Positions 7,535 to 21,008 are shown, counted from the stretch's first letter. The stretch is 55,923 bases of DNA from Betaproteobacteria bacterium (GCA_016868295.1 VGHJ01000013.1:1-55923), one strand, 5' to 3'. The notes: generated from the letters alone by a model not told the origin. Made by a program: numbers and translations.

Positions 7535-8014
7535 TTACTCGATGATCTCGACGGGGGTGCCGGCGGGTGTCAGGTCGAACAGTTCGACGATGTCGCTGTT
7601 GCGCATGCGCACGCAGCCGATCGAACCCGGCCTGCCCAGTTCGCTGCCGTCGGGCGTGCCGTGGATGTAGATGAAGCGGCGCATGGTGTCCACGTCGCCG
7701 AGCCGGTTGCGTCCCGGCTCGCAGCCGGAGAGCCAGAGGATGCGGGTGAGGATCCAGTCGCGGCCGGGATGCCTGTCGGCCAGTTCGCGCGAATAAATCT
7801 CTCCGGTGGGCCGCCGCCGCACGAAGACTGCGTTCTCCGGCTGCTCCGCCCCGATCTTCGCGCGCACGACGTGCCGGCCGCGCGGCGTGCAGTTGCTGCC
7901 GCGCTGCTCGCCAGGTCCCATCTTGGAAGTGGATACGCTGTAGCTGTGCCGGCATTTGCCCGTGTCGTCGAACAGGTCCAGCGTCTGGCGCGAGAGGCTG
8001 ATGCGGATCTTCAT
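7535..8014 (-). CDS. L,D-transpeptidase (YkuD domain), no signal peptide
   Basis: It has 159 residues and is all catalytic domain. The YkuD signature IHGTPDGSELGRPGSIGCVRM near 115-137 has the His, Ser-x-Gly-Cys and Arg of the active site. The family cross-links peptidoglycan stem peptides (3-3) or attaches lipoproteins in the periplasm. The protein begins directly with MKIRISLSRQTLDLFD, with no signal peptide or membrane segment and no in-frame upstream room, so export is unexplained; a cytoplasmic L,D-carboxypeptidase-like or other role is possible. It ends tail to tail with the NRDE gene and lies 1 bp from tadA. Confidence 0.9.
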   Translation of the reverse strand: MKIRISLSRQTLDLFDDTGKCRHSYSVSTSKMGPGEQRGSNCTPRGRHVVRAKIGAEQPENAVFVRRRPTGEIYSRELADRHPGRDWILTRILWLSGCEPGRNRLGDVDTMRRFIYIHGTPDGSELGRPGSIGCVRMRNSDIVELFDLTPAGTPVEIIE

Positions 8015-8015
8015 C

Positions 8016-10045
<2,030 letters not shown>

Positions 10046-10066
10046 GGCGGCTGCGCCTTGCGGCGC

Positions 10067-12047
<1,981 letters not shown>

Positions 12048-12048
12048 C

Positions 12049-12369
12049 CTATTCGAGGTCGCCACCGCCCTTTGTCATCGCCTTGCCTTCGTCCGCCCTC
12101 TTCTTGCGCACTTCCTTCGGATCGGCGATCAGCGGACGGTAGATCTCGACCCTGTCGCGGTCCCTCAAAACCGCGTCGAGCCGGCTCAGTTTGCCGAAAA
12201 TGCCGACCTTGTTCTTCTTCAGGTCGATCTCCTCGTGCTTTTGCAGCAGCCCCGATGCCTCGATCGCCTGTTGAACGGTGCTGCCCTCGGGCATGGACAG
12301 ATGCACCAGTTCCTGACGCTGCGGCAGGGCATAGGCGATCTCGATGGAAACCGATCCGTTCTCAGCCAT
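12049..12369 (-). CDS. rnfH: RnfH-family ubiquitin-like protein
   Basis: It has 106 residues. The beta-grasp fold of the RnfH/UPF0125 family is seen in SIEIAYALPQRQELVHLSMPEG, KVGIFGKLSRLDAVLRDRDRVEIYRPL, with the usual (E/R)IYRPL near 77. It was named for its place in some rnf operons, but its role is unknown; it pairs with RatA in most genomes, as here (8-bp overlap with ratA). A charged C-terminal tail (KKRADEGKAMTKGGGD) is variable. Here it lies about 28 kb from the rnf genes of this window. Confidence 0.92.
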   Translation of the reverse strand: MAENGSVSIEIAYALPQRQELVHLSMPEGSTVQQAIEASGLLQKHEEIDLKKNKVGIFGKLSRLDAVLRDRDRVEIYRPLIADPKEVRKKRADEGKAMTKGGGDLE

Positions 12370-12802
12370 TTTTCGGATACACCTGTTCAGCCCGCCTGAC
12401 GAAGGAATCGACGAAGGTGTTGGCGATGTGGTGGAAGACCGGGCCGAGCGCCTTCTCCAGCAGCTTGCTCGAGAACTCGTAATGCAGCTGGAAGTCGACC
12501 TTGCAGGCCGTGTCGCCGAGCGGCTTGAAATGCCAGCAGCCGTCGAGATGTTCGAACGGGCCGTGGCGCAGGTTGATCTTCATGTAGCGCGGCGCCTCCT
12601 TGTCGTTCTCGGTCGAGAAGTCGGCCTTGATGCCGTGGTAGTTGATATGCAGCGTGGCGACCGTGCTGACTTCGTCGCGATGGATCAACTCCGTGCCGCC
12701 GCACCAGGGCAGGAACTGCGGGTAATCCTCGACTCGATCGACCAGATCGAACATCTGCCCGACGCTGAATTCGATCAGGACGGATTTCCTGACTTCGGCC
12801 AT
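12362..12802 (-). CDS. ratA: RatA/COQ10-type START-domain protein
   Basis: It has 146 residues from the ATG of MAEVRKSVLIEFSVGQMFDLVD; a second ATG lies three codons upstream. It is a Polyketide_cyc/START lipid-binding fold with the family motif VEDYPQFLPWCGG (about 25-37). E. coli RatA was described as blocking 70S ribosome formation, while the mitochondrial homologue COQ10 binds ubiquinone; which applies here is open. It overlaps rnfH by 8 bp and is divergent from smpB. Confidence 0.93.
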   Translation of the reverse strand: MAEVRKSVLIEFSVGQMFDLVDRVEDYPQFLPWCGGTELIHRDEVSTVATLHINYHGIKADFSTENDKEAPRYMKINLRHGPFEHLDGCWHFKPLGDTACKVDFQLHYEFSSKLLEKALGPVFHHIANTFVDSFVRRAEQVYPKNG

Positions 12803-12817
12803 GGCCGCCACATGCTA

Positions 12818-12836
12818 TAGAATCGTGCGAATTCTA
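12818..12836. promoter_or_regulatory. Divergent ratA/smpB control region with 6-bp inverted repeat
   Basis: TAGAAT (12818-12823) and ATTCTA (12831-12836) are exact reverse complements 7 bp apart in the 48-bp gap. On the minus strand TTGCGA (about 12841-12836) and TATAGC (12818-12813) with 17-bp spacing could be the ratA promoter, so the repeat sits between its boxes. Confidence 0.4.
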
Positions 12837-12850
12837 TCGCAAAAGACCGC

Positions 12851-13297
12851 ATGAGCATCGTCGACAACAAGAAGGCCTTCCACGACTATTTCATCGAGGA
12901 GCGCTTCGAGGCCGGTCTCGCGCTGGAGGGCTGGGAAGTGAAGGCCATCCGCGCCGGACGCGTGCAGATCAAGGAGGCCTACGTCATCCTGCGCGGCGGG
13001 GAGGTTTTTTTGATCGGCTGCCACATCAGCCCCCTGCCGACGGCCTCAACCCATGTCCAGCCCGATCCCGTGCGCACGCGCAAGCTGCTGCTCCATGCGG
13101 CGGAGATCAGCAAGCTGATCGGCAAGGTCGAGCGCGCCGGATATGCACTCGTGCCGCTGGACCTTCATTACGGCAAGGGCCGGGTGAAGCTCGCCATCGG
13201 ACTGGCCCACGGCAAGAAGCAGCACGACAAACGCGACACGGAGAAAAAGCGAGACTGGGAGCGCGAGAAGCAGCGCTTGATGAGGACGAAGGCCTGA
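12851..13297 (+). CDS. smpB: SsrA-binding protein SmpB
   Basis: It has 148 residues. It binds tmRNA and brings it to stalled ribosomes for trans-translation. Typical pieces are [39 protein letters not shown], then [12 protein letters not shown] and [18 protein letters not shown] near the C-terminus, whose basic tail enters the mRNA channel. The ATG at 12851 follows the divergent ratA gap. It ends directly against the SPFH gene, tail to tail. Confidence 0.97.
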   Translation: MSIVDNKKAFHDYFIEERFEAGLALEGWEVKAIRAGRVQIKEAYVILRGGEVFLIGCHISPLPTASTHVQPDPVRTRKLLLHAAEISKLIGKVERAGYALVPLDLHYGKGRVKLAIGLAHGKKQHDKRDTEKKRDWEREKQRLMRTKA

Positions 13298-14155
13298 TCA
13301 GGCCTTGAATCTGCCCAGTACGCCGCGCACAGCCTCCTGCACGTCCGCCGGCAGCACGATCATCTTCGCATTCTCCGATCCTGCGAGATGGGTGATCGAG
13401 GCGATGTATTTCTCGCCCAGCAGATAAAGCATCGGCGTGTCGTGTTCGCCGATCGCCAGCGTGATCCGCTTGATTGCCTCGGATGAGGACTCTGCCAGCG
13501 TCACTTGTGCGTCGGCATCCCTGCGCGCGGCTTCGAGTCTTGCCTCGGCCTGCAGGATGGTGGCCTGCTTCTCCCCTTCCGCCTTGGTCACCATGGCCTT
13601 TCTCTCGCGCTCGGCCGCCGCCTGCATTTCCATCGCCTTCTGCATCGATTGCGATGGCTTGATGTCCTGGATCTCGACGGACTTGACCGTCAGCCCCCAA
13701 TCCACGGCTTCGTCGGCAATGCTTTCGCGCAGGCGCACCTTGATCTTGTCGCGGCTGGAGAGGGCCTGGTCGAGTTCCATCTCGCCGGTGATCGAACGCA
13801 GCGTGGTCATGATCAGGTTGCGGATGGCTTCGGCGAAGTCCACCACGCCGTAGACCGCCTTGACCGGGTCGGTCACCTTGATGAAGGCGATGGCGTTGGT
13901 GAGGATCACCGCGTTGTCCTTGGTAATGACCTCCTGTTCCTGCACGTCGAGGATGATGTCCTTGGTCACCACCTTGTAGGCGATGCGGTCGATGTAGGGG
14001 ACGACGATGTTCAGTCCCGGGTGCAGCGTGGTGTTGTATTTTCCCAGGCGCTCGACGATCCATTCCTCGCCTTGCGGCACGATGCGCACGCCCTTCCAGA
14101 TGGTGACCAGGGCAAAGGCGAAGATTGCGACGACGACGATGAAGCCAGCGCTCAT
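13298..14155 (-). CDS. SPFH/Band 7 membrane protein (paraslipin/QmcA type)
   Basis: It has 285 residues. One N-terminal membrane helix (FIVVVAIFAFALVTIW) is followed by the SPFH domain (GVRIVPQGEEWIVERLGKYNTTLHPGLNIVVPYID) and a long Ala/Glu-rich coiled coil (about 180-225). The family forms large ring- or cage-like assemblies in the inner membrane and helps control proteases and membrane domains. The nfeD-like gene lies 10 bp upstream, the standard partner of this family. Confidence 0.92.
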   Translation of the reverse strand: MSAGFIVVVAIFAFALVTIWKGVRIVPQGEEWIVERLGKYNTTLHPGLNIVVPYIDRIAYKVVTKDIILDVQEQEVITKDNAVILTNAIAFIKVTDPVKAVYGVVDFAEAIRNLIMTTLRSITGEMELDQALSSRDKIKVRLRESIADEAVDWGLTVKSVEIQDIKPSQSMQKAMEMQAAAERERKAMVTKAEGEKQATILQAEARLEAARRDADAQVTLAESSSEAIKRITLAIGEHDTPMLYLLGEKYIASITHLAGSENAKMIVLPADVQEAVRGVLGRFKA

Positions 14156-14165
14156 GGAATTCTCC

Positions 14166-14609
14166 TCAGACCTTGCCTACCTTGAGAAAACTGCCTTCGA
14201 TGCCAAGCACCCGCACCCGCTCGCCGGACTTGATCGCCTCGTCGGCTATGCATTCCCAGACTTCCGATCCGACCAGCGGCTTCTGGAAGCGCACCTGCCC
14301 CTTGTTGTAGGGCTCGACGTCCCGTATGAGCATGCCGATCTCGCCGACGATATTGGAATCCGCCATGCCGACCTTGGTCTTGTGCATGCCGGGCTTGAAG
14401 ATGCGGAACCAGAGCACGACCATCGCCACCGAGGCCACGGTCCAGGTCAGCAATTGCGCCGTCAGGCCGAGCGAGGGCACGACCAGCACCACGACCGACA
14501 CCAGCAGCGCGCCCAGCCCGAACCAGACGATGAAAAACGCCGGCACCGCCAACTCGGCCATGACCAGTCCGATGCCCAGCACCGCCCAATGCCACCATTC
14601 GGGTTGCAT
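14166..14609 (-). CDS. NfeD-family membrane protein
   Basis: It has 147 residues from ATG 14607-14609 (MQPEWWHW). Three or four membrane segments lie in the first 75 residues, then a small beta-rich OB-fold domain (about 90-147) with VGEIGMLIRDVEPYNKGQVRF and GERVRVLGIEGSFLKV, the NfeD C-terminal pattern. It partners SPFH proteins at the membrane; the short form lacks the ClpP-class protease domain. It is co-transcribed with the SPFH gene. The open frame extends upstream but MQPEWW is the family start. Confidence 0.9.
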   Translation of the reverse strand: MQPEWWHWAVLGIGLVMAELAVPAFFIVWFGLGALLVSVVVLVVPSLGLTAQLLTWTVASVAMVVLWFRIFKPGMHKTKVGMADSNIVGEIGMLIRDVEPYNKGQVRFQKPLVGSEVWECIADEAIKSGERVRVLGIEGSFLKVGKV

Positions 14610-14682
14610 TCGAATCTCCGTTTCCGAACCTGTCGCTATTCTGGCAGATTGGCGCGCGGTCTGCTCAGCCTCGAGGCAGCGC

Positions 14683-15468
14683 TCATCCCCCGGCCTGCTT
14701 CTGGCGCACTTCCTCGAACAGGCAAACAGCGGCGGCGGCAGCCACATTCAGCGATTCCGCGCCGCCTGGCATGGGAATCCGGACCGAACGGGCCGTCAGC
14801 GTCTCCAGCCCGGGCGACAAGCCGGCCCCCTCGTTGCCGAACAGCCAGGCAACAGGGCCGGTCAGGTCCAATGCATAGAGCGACTGGCGGCTGGCAAGGC
14901 TGGTCGACACGCTCATGCCGGGGTAAGCCTGCAGGATCGCGGCCAGATCGGCATGCCCCTGGATGCTCAACTGAAAATGGGCGCCCATCGCCGCGCGCAG
15001 CACGCGAGGCGACCAGGCCTGGGCGCAGCCGCGGCCGAGAAAGACCTCGGACATGCCGGCAGCCGCGGCGGTGCGCAGGATCGAACCGAGGTTGCCCGCA
15101 TCCTGAATGGCGTCGAGCAGCACGCAGGAGCCGTCGTGCCCCGTGCGCGGCCTGGCAGCAGGAATCCCGATCATGGCGAGCACCCCGCTCGGCGTGCTGA
15201 CGGGACTGACTTCTGCGAACAGGGCATCGGGCAGCAGGATCGTCGCAGTCCGCGGGTGCTCCAGCAGAAAACGCCGGAGTTCGTCCGACCCGGCGCCCTG
15301 TTCGTTGAGCACGAGGAGTTCGGGCACGCCGTGGCGCGCAGTGTAGGCGTCCACCAGGTGCATGCCGTCGAGCAGGGTGCGGTTGCGGCTGCGGCGCTCG
15401 CGGGAGGAGCCCGCGAGCGCGCGCAACTCCTTGAAGGTCGGGTTGTCGCGGGAGGTGATTTTCTTCAT
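14683..15468 (-). CDS. SpoU/TrmH-family RNA 2'-O-methyltransferase
   Basis: It has 261 residues from ATG 15466-15468 (MKKITSRDNPTFKELRAL). A substrate-binding domain (about 1-95) is followed by the trefoil-knot SPOUT domain: VLLDAIQDAGNLGSILRTAAAAG (motif 1, about 115-137), AWLFGNEGAGLSP (motif 2, about 205) and IPMPGGAESLNVAAAAAV (motif 3, about 228). It uses S-adenosylmethionine to methylate a ribose of rRNA or tRNA; the exact site is unknown. It is divergent from senB across 28 bp. Confidence 0.9.
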   Translation of the reverse strand: MKKITSRDNPTFKELRALAGSSRERRSRNRTLLDGMHLVDAYTARHGVPELLVLNEQGAGSDELRRFLLEHPRTATILLPDALFAEVSPVSTPSGVLAMIGIPAARPRTGHDGSCVLLDAIQDAGNLGSILRTAAAAGMSEVFLGRGCAQAWSPRVLRAAMGAHFQLSIQGHADLAAILQAYPGMSVSTSLASRQSLYALDLTGPVAWLFGNEGAGLSPGLETLTARSVRIPMPGGAESLNVAAAAAVCLFEEVRQKQAGG

Positions 15469-15496
15469 GTTCGCGCCAAAGTATATTGTGAATCCC

Positions 15497-16468
15497 ATGC
15501 CGCCGCCCAAGGTTTGCATCGTCACGCCCGCCCCGCCCGCCTCGCGCGCAGGCAATCGCAACACGGCCCTGCGCTGGGCGCGCATCCTCAGGCGACTCGG
15601 CTGCCGCGTAGTGATCGAGACGCATTGGGGCGGCAGGCCCTGCGATCTCCTCGTGGCGCTGCATGCGCGAAAAAGCCGGCCGTCGCTGGTCGATTTCAGG
15701 GCGCGGTATCCGGCCCGCCCGGCCGTCCTCGCCCTGACCGGCACCGACCTCTACCGCGATATCCGCGAGGACGAGGAAGCAGCCGGCGCGCTCGACCTGG
15801 CCGACCGCCTGATCGTGCTGCAGGAGGAAGCGCTCGATCCGCTGGCGGCGGCGCAGCGGCGCAAGGCGCGCGTCATCCACCAGTCCTTCGAAGCAACTCT
15901 TCGCCACGCGCCGCCGACCCGTTCCTTTCGAGCATGCGTGCTGGGTCACTTGCGCGAGGAGAAGGATCCCTTCCTCGTCGTGGCCGCCCTGCGCCTGATG
16001 GCCGGAGAAGCGCTCGAAGTCGTCCATGCCGGTGCCGCGCTGGGCGCCGGCATGGCGCGCGACGCGAAGCGTCACATGCGCGCGGATCCGCGCTACCTCT
16101 GGCTCGGCGAACTGCCCCACTGGCGGGCCATGCGCCTGCTGTCGCGCAGCCACGTCATGGTGATCAGTTCGCTCATGGAGGGGGGAGCGCACGTGGTGTC
16201 GGAAGCCATCGCGCTAGGCGTCCCCGTCATCGCATCGGACATACCGGGCAATCGCGGCCTGCTCGGCAAGAGCTATCCCGCCCTTTTCCCTGCAGGCGAT
16301 CCGGCTTCCCTGGCGGTGCTGATCCGGCGGGCCATGAACGAGCCGGATTGTCTGCGCAGGCTCGGCCGTGCCGTGCGGCAGAAACGCCATTTGGTCGATC
16401 CTCGAGCCGAGGAACGCGCATGGCGGGCCCTGCTGGACGAACTTGGCCTGTGCGGCCGCGTTGACTGA
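15497..16468 (+). CDS. senB: SenB-type glycosyltransferase (selenosugar synthase family)
   Basis: It has 323 residues. The sequence VCIVTPAPPASRAGNRNTALRW, then DLLVALHARKS, LALTGTDLYRDI, LIVLQEEAL and VIHQS follows the TIGR04348/SenB pattern closely, and the C-terminal GT4 nucleotide-sugar motif EGGAHVVSEAIALGVPVIASDIPGN (about 225-250) is clear. SenB makes a selenosugar from UDP-GlcNAc and selenophosphate in selenoneine synthesis. Its usual partners senA (ergothioneine-synthase-like) and selD are not adjacent, so the assignment is by sequence resemblance only. The gene is divergent from the methyltransferase and ends 12 bp from rnhB. Confidence 0.75.
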   Translation: MPPPKVCIVTPAPPASRAGNRNTALRWARILRRLGCRVVIETHWGGRPCDLLVALHARKSRPSLVDFRARYPARPAVLALTGTDLYRDIREDEEAAGALDLADRLIVLQEEALDPLAAAQRRKARVIHQSFEATLRHAPPTRSFRACVLGHLREEKDPFLVVAALRLMAGEALEVVHAGAALGAGMARDAKRHMRADPRYLWLGELPHWRAMRLLSRSHVMVISSLMEGGAHVVSEAIALGVPVIASDIPGNRGLLGKSYPALFPAGDPASLAVLIRRAMNEPDCLRRLGRAVRQKRHLVDPRAEERAWRALLDELGLCGRVD

Positions 16469-16480
16469 AACGCCCTCGGG

Positions 16481-17053
16481 CTAGGTGAGCAACTCGCGCA
16501 CCGGCCGGAAGCTGCGACGGTGGATTTCCGCCACCCCATGCCGCCTGAGCGCGGCGAGGTGATCGGCGGTAGGGTAGCCCTTGTGCCTGTCGAGGCCGTA
16601 CTGCGGATAGAGCGCGTGCAGGCGCTGCATTTCCGCGTCGCGCGCCGTCTTGGCCAGGACCGAGGCGGCCGAGATGGCCGCCACCGTGCTGTCCCCCCTG
16701 ATCACGGCGCGCACGGGCAGACCGATGTTCGGGCACTGCGTGCCGTCGACCAGCACTTCGTCTGGAATCAGGTTAAGCGCCTCGACCGCGCGGCGCATGG
16801 CCAGCAGGGTTGCCTGGAGGATGTTGAGCGCATCGATCTCATCGACGCTGGCGAAAGCCACCGACCAGGCCAGCGCCTGCTCCCGTATGCGCGGCGCCAG
16901 CTGCTCGCGGCTGCGCTCGGACAGCTTCTTCGAATCCGCCAGTCCCTGCAGCGGCCGACCAGCATCGAGGAGGATGACGGCTGCGGCGTAGACCGGTCCG
17001 GCCAGCGGCCCCCTGCCCGCCTCGTCCACGCCGCAGACCAGTCGATGCGTCAT
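16481..17053 (-). CDS. rnhB: Ribonuclease HII
   Basis: It has 190 residues from ATG 17051-17053. It cleaves RNA in RNA-DNA hybrids and single ribonucleotides in DNA. The family motif [20 protein letters not shown] (about 8-27, with catalytic Asp and Glu) and [11 protein letters not shown] are present, as are VDGTQ and the late [12 protein letters not shown]. The ATG overlaps the lpxB stop by 4 bp. It is the last gene of the rpsB-to-rnhB run. Confidence 0.96.
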   Translation of the reverse strand: MTHRLVCGVDEAGRGPLAGPVYAAAVILLDAGRPLQGLADSKKLSERSREQLAPRIREQALAWSVAFASVDEIDALNILQATLLAMRRAVEALNLIPDEVLVDGTQCPNIGLPVRAVIRGDSTVAAISAASVLAKTARDAEMQRLHALYPQYGLDRHKGYPTADHLAALRRHGVAEIHRRSFRPVRELLT

Positions 17054-18207
17054 GCAGGCTGTCCCGCCAGGCAGGACACGATTGCCTCGGCCGCGCGTTC
17101 CGCCGAGTTTTGCCGCAGCGTCAGATGCAAGCGCTCGAAAACGCCCGCAATGCGCTGTCGGCTGTCGCGATCCTCGACCAGATTGCCCAGCGCCTGAGCC
17201 AGGTTCTCCGGGCTGGCGTCGTCCTGCAGGAATTCGGGCACCACGAAGCGTCCCGCCAGAATGTTCGGCAGGCCGACATAAGGCTGATAGCCCATATGCC
17301 TCAGGATGCGCCAACTCCAGGGCGACATGCGGTAGGCGATGACCATGGGCTTTTTCACGAGCGCCGCTTCCAGGGTCGCCGTGCCGGAGGCCACCAGGAC
17401 CGCATCCGCGGCCGCCATGGCATCCTGGGCGTGCCCGAACAGGCGGGTAATGGGCAGATCGGCGGCGTTCCTCCGGTAGAGCGCGAGTTCGAACATGTCG
17501 CGCGTTTCCCGCGTCGCCAGGGGCACGAGAAACCGGGCCTGGGGATAACGCTCATGCAGCCGCTTCGCCGTTTCGATGAACGTGTCGGCCATGTACTGGA
17601 GTTCGGATTGCCGGCTGCCGGGCAGCAGCGCAAAAACGATTTGGTCCTGCGGCAGGTTCAGCCGCTCGCGCACGTAGAACTGGCTGATTTCCAGCGGAAT
17701 CACGTCGGCCAGGGGATGGCCGACATAGGTCACCGGAATGTTCTGTCGACGATAGAGATCTTCCTCGAAGGGGAACAGCGCCAGCATGTGGCAGACCGAT
17801 TTTGCGATGGCATGGATGCGTCCGCCGCGCCAGGCCCAGATCGACGGACTGACGTAATGGACGGTGGTGACGCCGGCCGCCTTCAGCCGCTTTTCGAGGT
17901 CCAGGTTGAAGTCCGGCGCGTCGACGCCGACAAAGGCCCGCGGCGGCTCATCGAGGAGCTGAGCCAGGAATTTACGCCGTATGCCTGAAATCTCGCGGTA
18001 ATGGCGCAGCACCTCGACATAGCCTCGCACCGAGAGTTTCTCCGAAGGCACGATGGCCTGGAATCCGGCCGCCTCCATTTTCGGGCCGCCGATGCCGAAG
18101 AAATGCGCCTCAGGCAGACGTTTCCGCAGGGCCGTGATGAGGTGGCTGGCCAGCAGGTCCCCCGAGGCCTCTCCGGCCACCATGGCGATGCGTAGCGTTT
18201 CGGGCAT
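17050..18207 (-). CDS. lpxB: Lipid-A-disaccharide synthase
   Basis: It has 385 residues. It joins UDP-2,3-diacylglucosamine and lipid X (GT19 family) at the inner membrane. Key pieces are [19 protein letters not shown] (about 5-23), [41 protein letters not shown] and [12 protein letters not shown] (about 280). It lies 9 bp after lpxA and overlaps rnhB. Confidence 0.97.
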   Translation of the reverse strand: MPETLRIAMVAGEASGDLLASHLITALRKRLPEAHFFGIGGPKMEAAGFQAIVPSEKLSVRGYVEVLRHYREISGIRRKFLAQLLDEPPRAFVGVDAPDFNLDLEKRLKAAGVTTVHYVSPSIWAWRGGRIHAIAKSVCHMLALFPFEEDLYRRQNIPVTYVGHPLADVIPLEISQFYVRERLNLPQDQIVFALLPGSRQSELQYMADTFIETAKRLHERYPQARFLVPLATRETRDMFELALYRRNAADLPITRLFGHAQDAMAAADAVLVASGTATLEAALVKKPMVIAYRMSPWSWRILRHMGYQPYVGLPNILAGRFVVPEFLQDDASPENLAQALGNLVEDRDSRQRIAGVFERLHLTLRQNSAERAAEAIVSCLAGQPA

Positions 18208-18216
18208 GCGACCGGC

Positions 18217-18999
18217 CTAGCGAACGATGCCGCGGCCCGGTGTGGCGAGAAACTCGGCGAGCAAAGTCAGTTCCGGCGACACGGCGGCTTCCTTGGTGAT
18301 CGCATCTCGCGCCTCCTCGAGCGTCAGGCCGGATCGATAAATCTGCTTGTAGGCGCGCTTGATGGCCGTGATCGATTCGGCGCTGAAGCCGCGGCGCTTC
18401 AGCCCGACGGCGTTGATGCCGTGCGGCTGGGCGTTATGGCCGGCCGCCATGACGTAGGGCGGCAGGTCTTGCAGGAGCACGGTATTCACCGCCGTCATGC
18501 TGTGCGCGCCGATGCGCACGAACTGGTGCACCCCGGTGAAGCCGCCGAGGATGACGTAATCGCCGACAAGGACGTGTCCCGCCAGTTGTGCATTGTTGGC
18601 GAAGATGGTGTGGTTGCCGACCTGGCAATCGTGGGCCAGGTGGACGTAGGCCATGATCCAGTTGTCCGAACCGAGCCTGGTCACGCCGGCATCCTGTGCC
18701 GTGCCGCAGTTGAAGGTGCAGAACTCCCTGATCGTGTTGCGGTCGCCGATCTCCAGCCGCGTCGGCTCGCCCGCGTATTTCTTGTCCTGCGGAACCTCCC
18801 CGAGGGAGGAAAACTGGAATAACCGGTTATCGCGGCCGATGCGGGTGTGTCCGTGGATGACGACATGCGGCCCGACCGTCGTGCCGTCGCCGATTTCGAC
18901 GTGCTCGCCGACAATGGAATAGGCGCCAATGCCGACGCCGGCACCGAGTTGCGCGCCGGGATGGACGATGGCCGTCGGATGGATGTTCGTCGCGCTCAT
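18217..18999 (-). CDS. lpxA: UDP-GlcNAc acyltransferase
   Basis: It has 260 residues from ATG 18997-18999 ([19 protein letters not shown]). It is a left-handed beta-helix of hexapeptide repeats through residue about 180, then a helical C-terminal part. It adds the first 3-hydroxyacyl chain to UDP-GlcNAc. The catalytic His is in [13 protein letters not shown] (about 125) and [13 protein letters not shown] (about 145) shapes the acyl-binding site. The ATG overlaps the fabZ stop (ATGA). Confidence 0.97.
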   Translation of the reverse strand: MSATNIHPTAIVHPGAQLGAGVGIGAYSIVGEHVEIGDGTTVGPHVVIHGHTRIGRDNRLFQFSSLGEVPQDKKYAGEPTRLEIGDRNTIREFCTFNCGTAQDAGVTRLGSDNWIMAYVHLAHDCQVGNHTIFANNAQLAGHVLVGDYVILGGFTGVHQFVRIGAHSMTAVNTVLLQDLPPYVMAAGHNAQPHGINAVGLKRRGFSAESITAIKRAYKQIYRSGLTLEEARDAITKEAAVSPELTLLAEFLATPGRGIVR

Positions 19000-19442
19000 T
19001 CGATCGCGCGCAGGGTGCACATGAGTTCCGCCTCGGCGGCGACCTTGCCGTCCACCTTGGCCTGTGCGGCATATTTCCAGATGCTGCGCTTGATCGAGTG
19101 GATGGAAACCTCGAGCACCAGTTGGTCGCCGGGCGTCACCGGCCGCTTGAAGCGCGCCCCGTCGATGCCGACGAAGTAATACACCGACTGGTCGTCCGAC
19201 TTGCCGCCCATGGTCTTGAATGAAAGAAGCGCCGCGGCCTGCGCCATGGCCTCGATCACCAGCACGCCGGGCATGACGGAATGATGCGGATAGTGTCCGG
19301 GAAAGAACGGCTCGTTGTAGGTGACGTTCTTGATGGCGACGATGCGCTCGCCCGGCACGACTTCGATGACCCGGTCGACCAGCAGCATCGGGTAACGGTG
19401 CGGCAGGTACTCGAGGATCTCGTTGATGTCCATATGGCTCAA
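18996..19442 (-). CDS. fabZ: 3-Hydroxyacyl-ACP dehydratase
   Basis: It has 148 residues; [22 protein letters not shown] is the usual N-terminus, so ATG at codon 4 is an equal start choice. The hot-dog fold carries the catalytic His in [26 protein letters not shown] and the Glu of the same segment (about 55-75). It dehydrates 3-hydroxyacyl-ACP in fatty-acid elongation and competes with LpxA/LpxD for the same intermediates. It overlaps lpxD and lpxA by 4 bp each. Confidence 0.97.
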   Translation of the reverse strand: MSHMDINEILEYLPHRYPMLLVDRVIEVVPGERIVAIKNVTYNEPFFPGHYPHHSVMPGVLVIEAMAQAAALLSFKTMGGKSDDQSVYYFVGIDGARFKRPVTPGDQLVLEVSIHSIKRSIWKYAAQAKVDGKVAAEAELMCTLRAIE

Positions 19443-20482
19443 TTTCCTCCCTCCAATTGCGCAAGGCGCGCTTCCAGTTCGCGAATCCTGTCCGCCATGG
19501 CCTCCAGGTGCCGCAGCCGTGCGGCATTCTTCATCCAGGCGCGGTGAGGCTCGATCGGCATGGCGCCCGTGTAGGTACCCGGCTGCGTGATCGACTTGCT
19601 CACCAGCGTGAACGCCGAGACATTCACGTCGTCCGCGATGTTCAAATGGCCCAGGACGACGGCCCCGCCGCCGAAGGTGCAGCGCTTGCCGATGCGGGTG
19701 CTGCCCGCCACGCCGACGCAGCCGGCCATCGCGGTATGGGCGCCGACATGAACGTTGTGCGCGATCTGGACCTGATTGTCGATCTTGACGCCGTTCTCGA
19801 TCACCGTGTCGCCCAGCGCGCCTCGGTCGATCGTCGTGTTGGCGCCGATTTCGACGTCGTCTCCGATCACGACGCGGCCAATCTGGGGAATCTTCGTCCA
19901 GCTGCCGTCGGCTTCCCGCGCCATGCCGAAGCCGTCTGCGCCGACCACGGCGCCGGAATGCAGGATGGCGTTTCTGCCGATGATACAGCCCGCGTAAACC
20001 GTGACGCGCGGGTAAAGCAGCGAGTCGTCCCCGATGCGCACGCCCCTGCCGAGCATGCAGCCGGCTCCGATGGACGCATCCGCGCCGATCAGCACGTCTT
20101 CATCGACAAAGGCCAAGGCCCCGACATGCACGGTCGCGGGCAGTTCGGAAAGCACGACGGCGCTGGGATGAATCCCGGCCGATGCGGTCGTTGCGGGGTT
20201 GAGCAGCCGGACGACCCGCGCGAAATACGCATAGGGGTTGTCGCAGACGATGTGCGGGCGGGCGCAGTCTTGCGCTGCCGTGGGCGCCAGGATCACCGCG
20301 CCGGCCCGGGTGGACTTCAGTTGCTTGCGGTACTTCGCGTTGGCGAAAAAGGCGATCCGGTCCTCTGCGGCCTGTTCCAGCGTGGCCACCTGCCTGATGC
20401 GCAGCGTCGCGTCGCCGACGAGGCGGCCGCCTAGATGCGCGACGATTTCGCCCAGGCTGACGCCTTCATCGCCCCCGGCCAT
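19439..20482 (-). CDS. lpxD: UDP-3-O-acylglucosamine N-acyltransferase
   Basis: It has 347 residues. The N-terminal uridine-binding domain ([22 protein letters not shown] onward) is followed by a left-handed beta-helix with hexapeptide repeats from about 105 to 300 and a C-terminal helix rich in Glu/Arg ([18 protein letters not shown]). The active-site His region is [27 protein letters not shown] (about 240). It adds the N-linked acyl chain of lipid A. It overlaps fabZ by 4 bp and follows skp by 9 bp. Confidence 0.97.
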   Translation of the reverse strand: MAGGDEGVSLGEIVAHLGGRLVGDATLRIRQVATLEQAAEDRIAFFANAKYRKQLKSTRAGAVILAPTAAQDCARPHIVCDNPYAYFARVVRLLNPATTASAGIHPSAVVLSELPATVHVGALAFVDEDVLIGADASIGAGCMLGRGVRIGDDSLLYPRVTVYAGCIIGRNAILHSGAVVGADGFGMAREADGSWTKIPQIGRVVIGDDVEIGANTTIDRGALGDTVIENGVKIDNQVQIAHNVHVGAHTAMAGCVGVAGSTRIGKRCTFGGGAVVLGHLNIADDVNVSAFTLVSKSITQPGTYTGAMPIEPHRAWMKNAARLRHLEAMADRIRELEARLAQLEGGN

Positions 20483-20491
20483 GCATGCATC

Positions 20492-20986
20492 TTACTTGGC
20501 GTCAGCCAAGGCCTTGATGACCTTGTCCGTGATGTCGATCTTGGGCGACGCATAGACCGCCTCCTGCATGATGACATCGTATTTTTCGGCCTCGGCGATC
20601 GCCTTGATCGCCTTGTTGGCTCGTTCGAGCACGGCCGCGAGTTCCTCGTTGCGGCGCTGGTTCAGGTCCTCGCGGAATTCGCGCTGCTTGCGCTGGAAGT
20701 CGCGGTTCAGGTCGTTCAGCTCGCGTTCCTTGTTCCGCTTATCCGATTCCGACATGGTGACCGCGTTCTTTTCCAGGCTTTCCTGCAGCGTCTGCAATTG
20801 CTTGGCCATGCGCTGCATGTCCTGATCGCGCTTCTCGAATTCCTTCTCGATTTTCTTCTGGGCGCGCACGGCGGGGGCGGCCTCGCGGAAAATCTTCTCG
20901 GTATTGACGAAGCCGATCTTGGATTGGGCCGCCGCCGGCAGCGCAATCAGGCCGAGCAGTGCAAAGAAAAAAAGTTTGTTCAACAT
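20492..20986 (-). CDS. skp: OmpH/Skp periplasmic chaperone
   Basis: It has 164 residues from ATG 20984-20986. The signal peptide MLNKLFFFALLGLIALPAAA precedes QSKIGFVNTEKIF, then two long antiparallel charged helices (about 40-135), the tentacles of the trimeric Skp jellyfish, and a last strand. It keeps unfolded outer-membrane proteins soluble on the way to BamA, whose gene lies 22 bp upstream. Confidence 0.95.
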   Translation of the reverse strand: MLNKLFFFALLGLIALPAAAQSKIGFVNTEKIFREAAPAVRAQKKIEKEFEKRDQDMQRMAKQLQTLQESLEKNAVTMSESDKRNKERELNDLNRDFQRKQREFREDLNQRRNEELAAVLERANKAIKAIAEAEKYDVIMQEAVYASPKIDITDKVIKALADAK

Positions 20987-21008
20987 AAGTCTCCTGCGAA
21001 TGTAAGCC

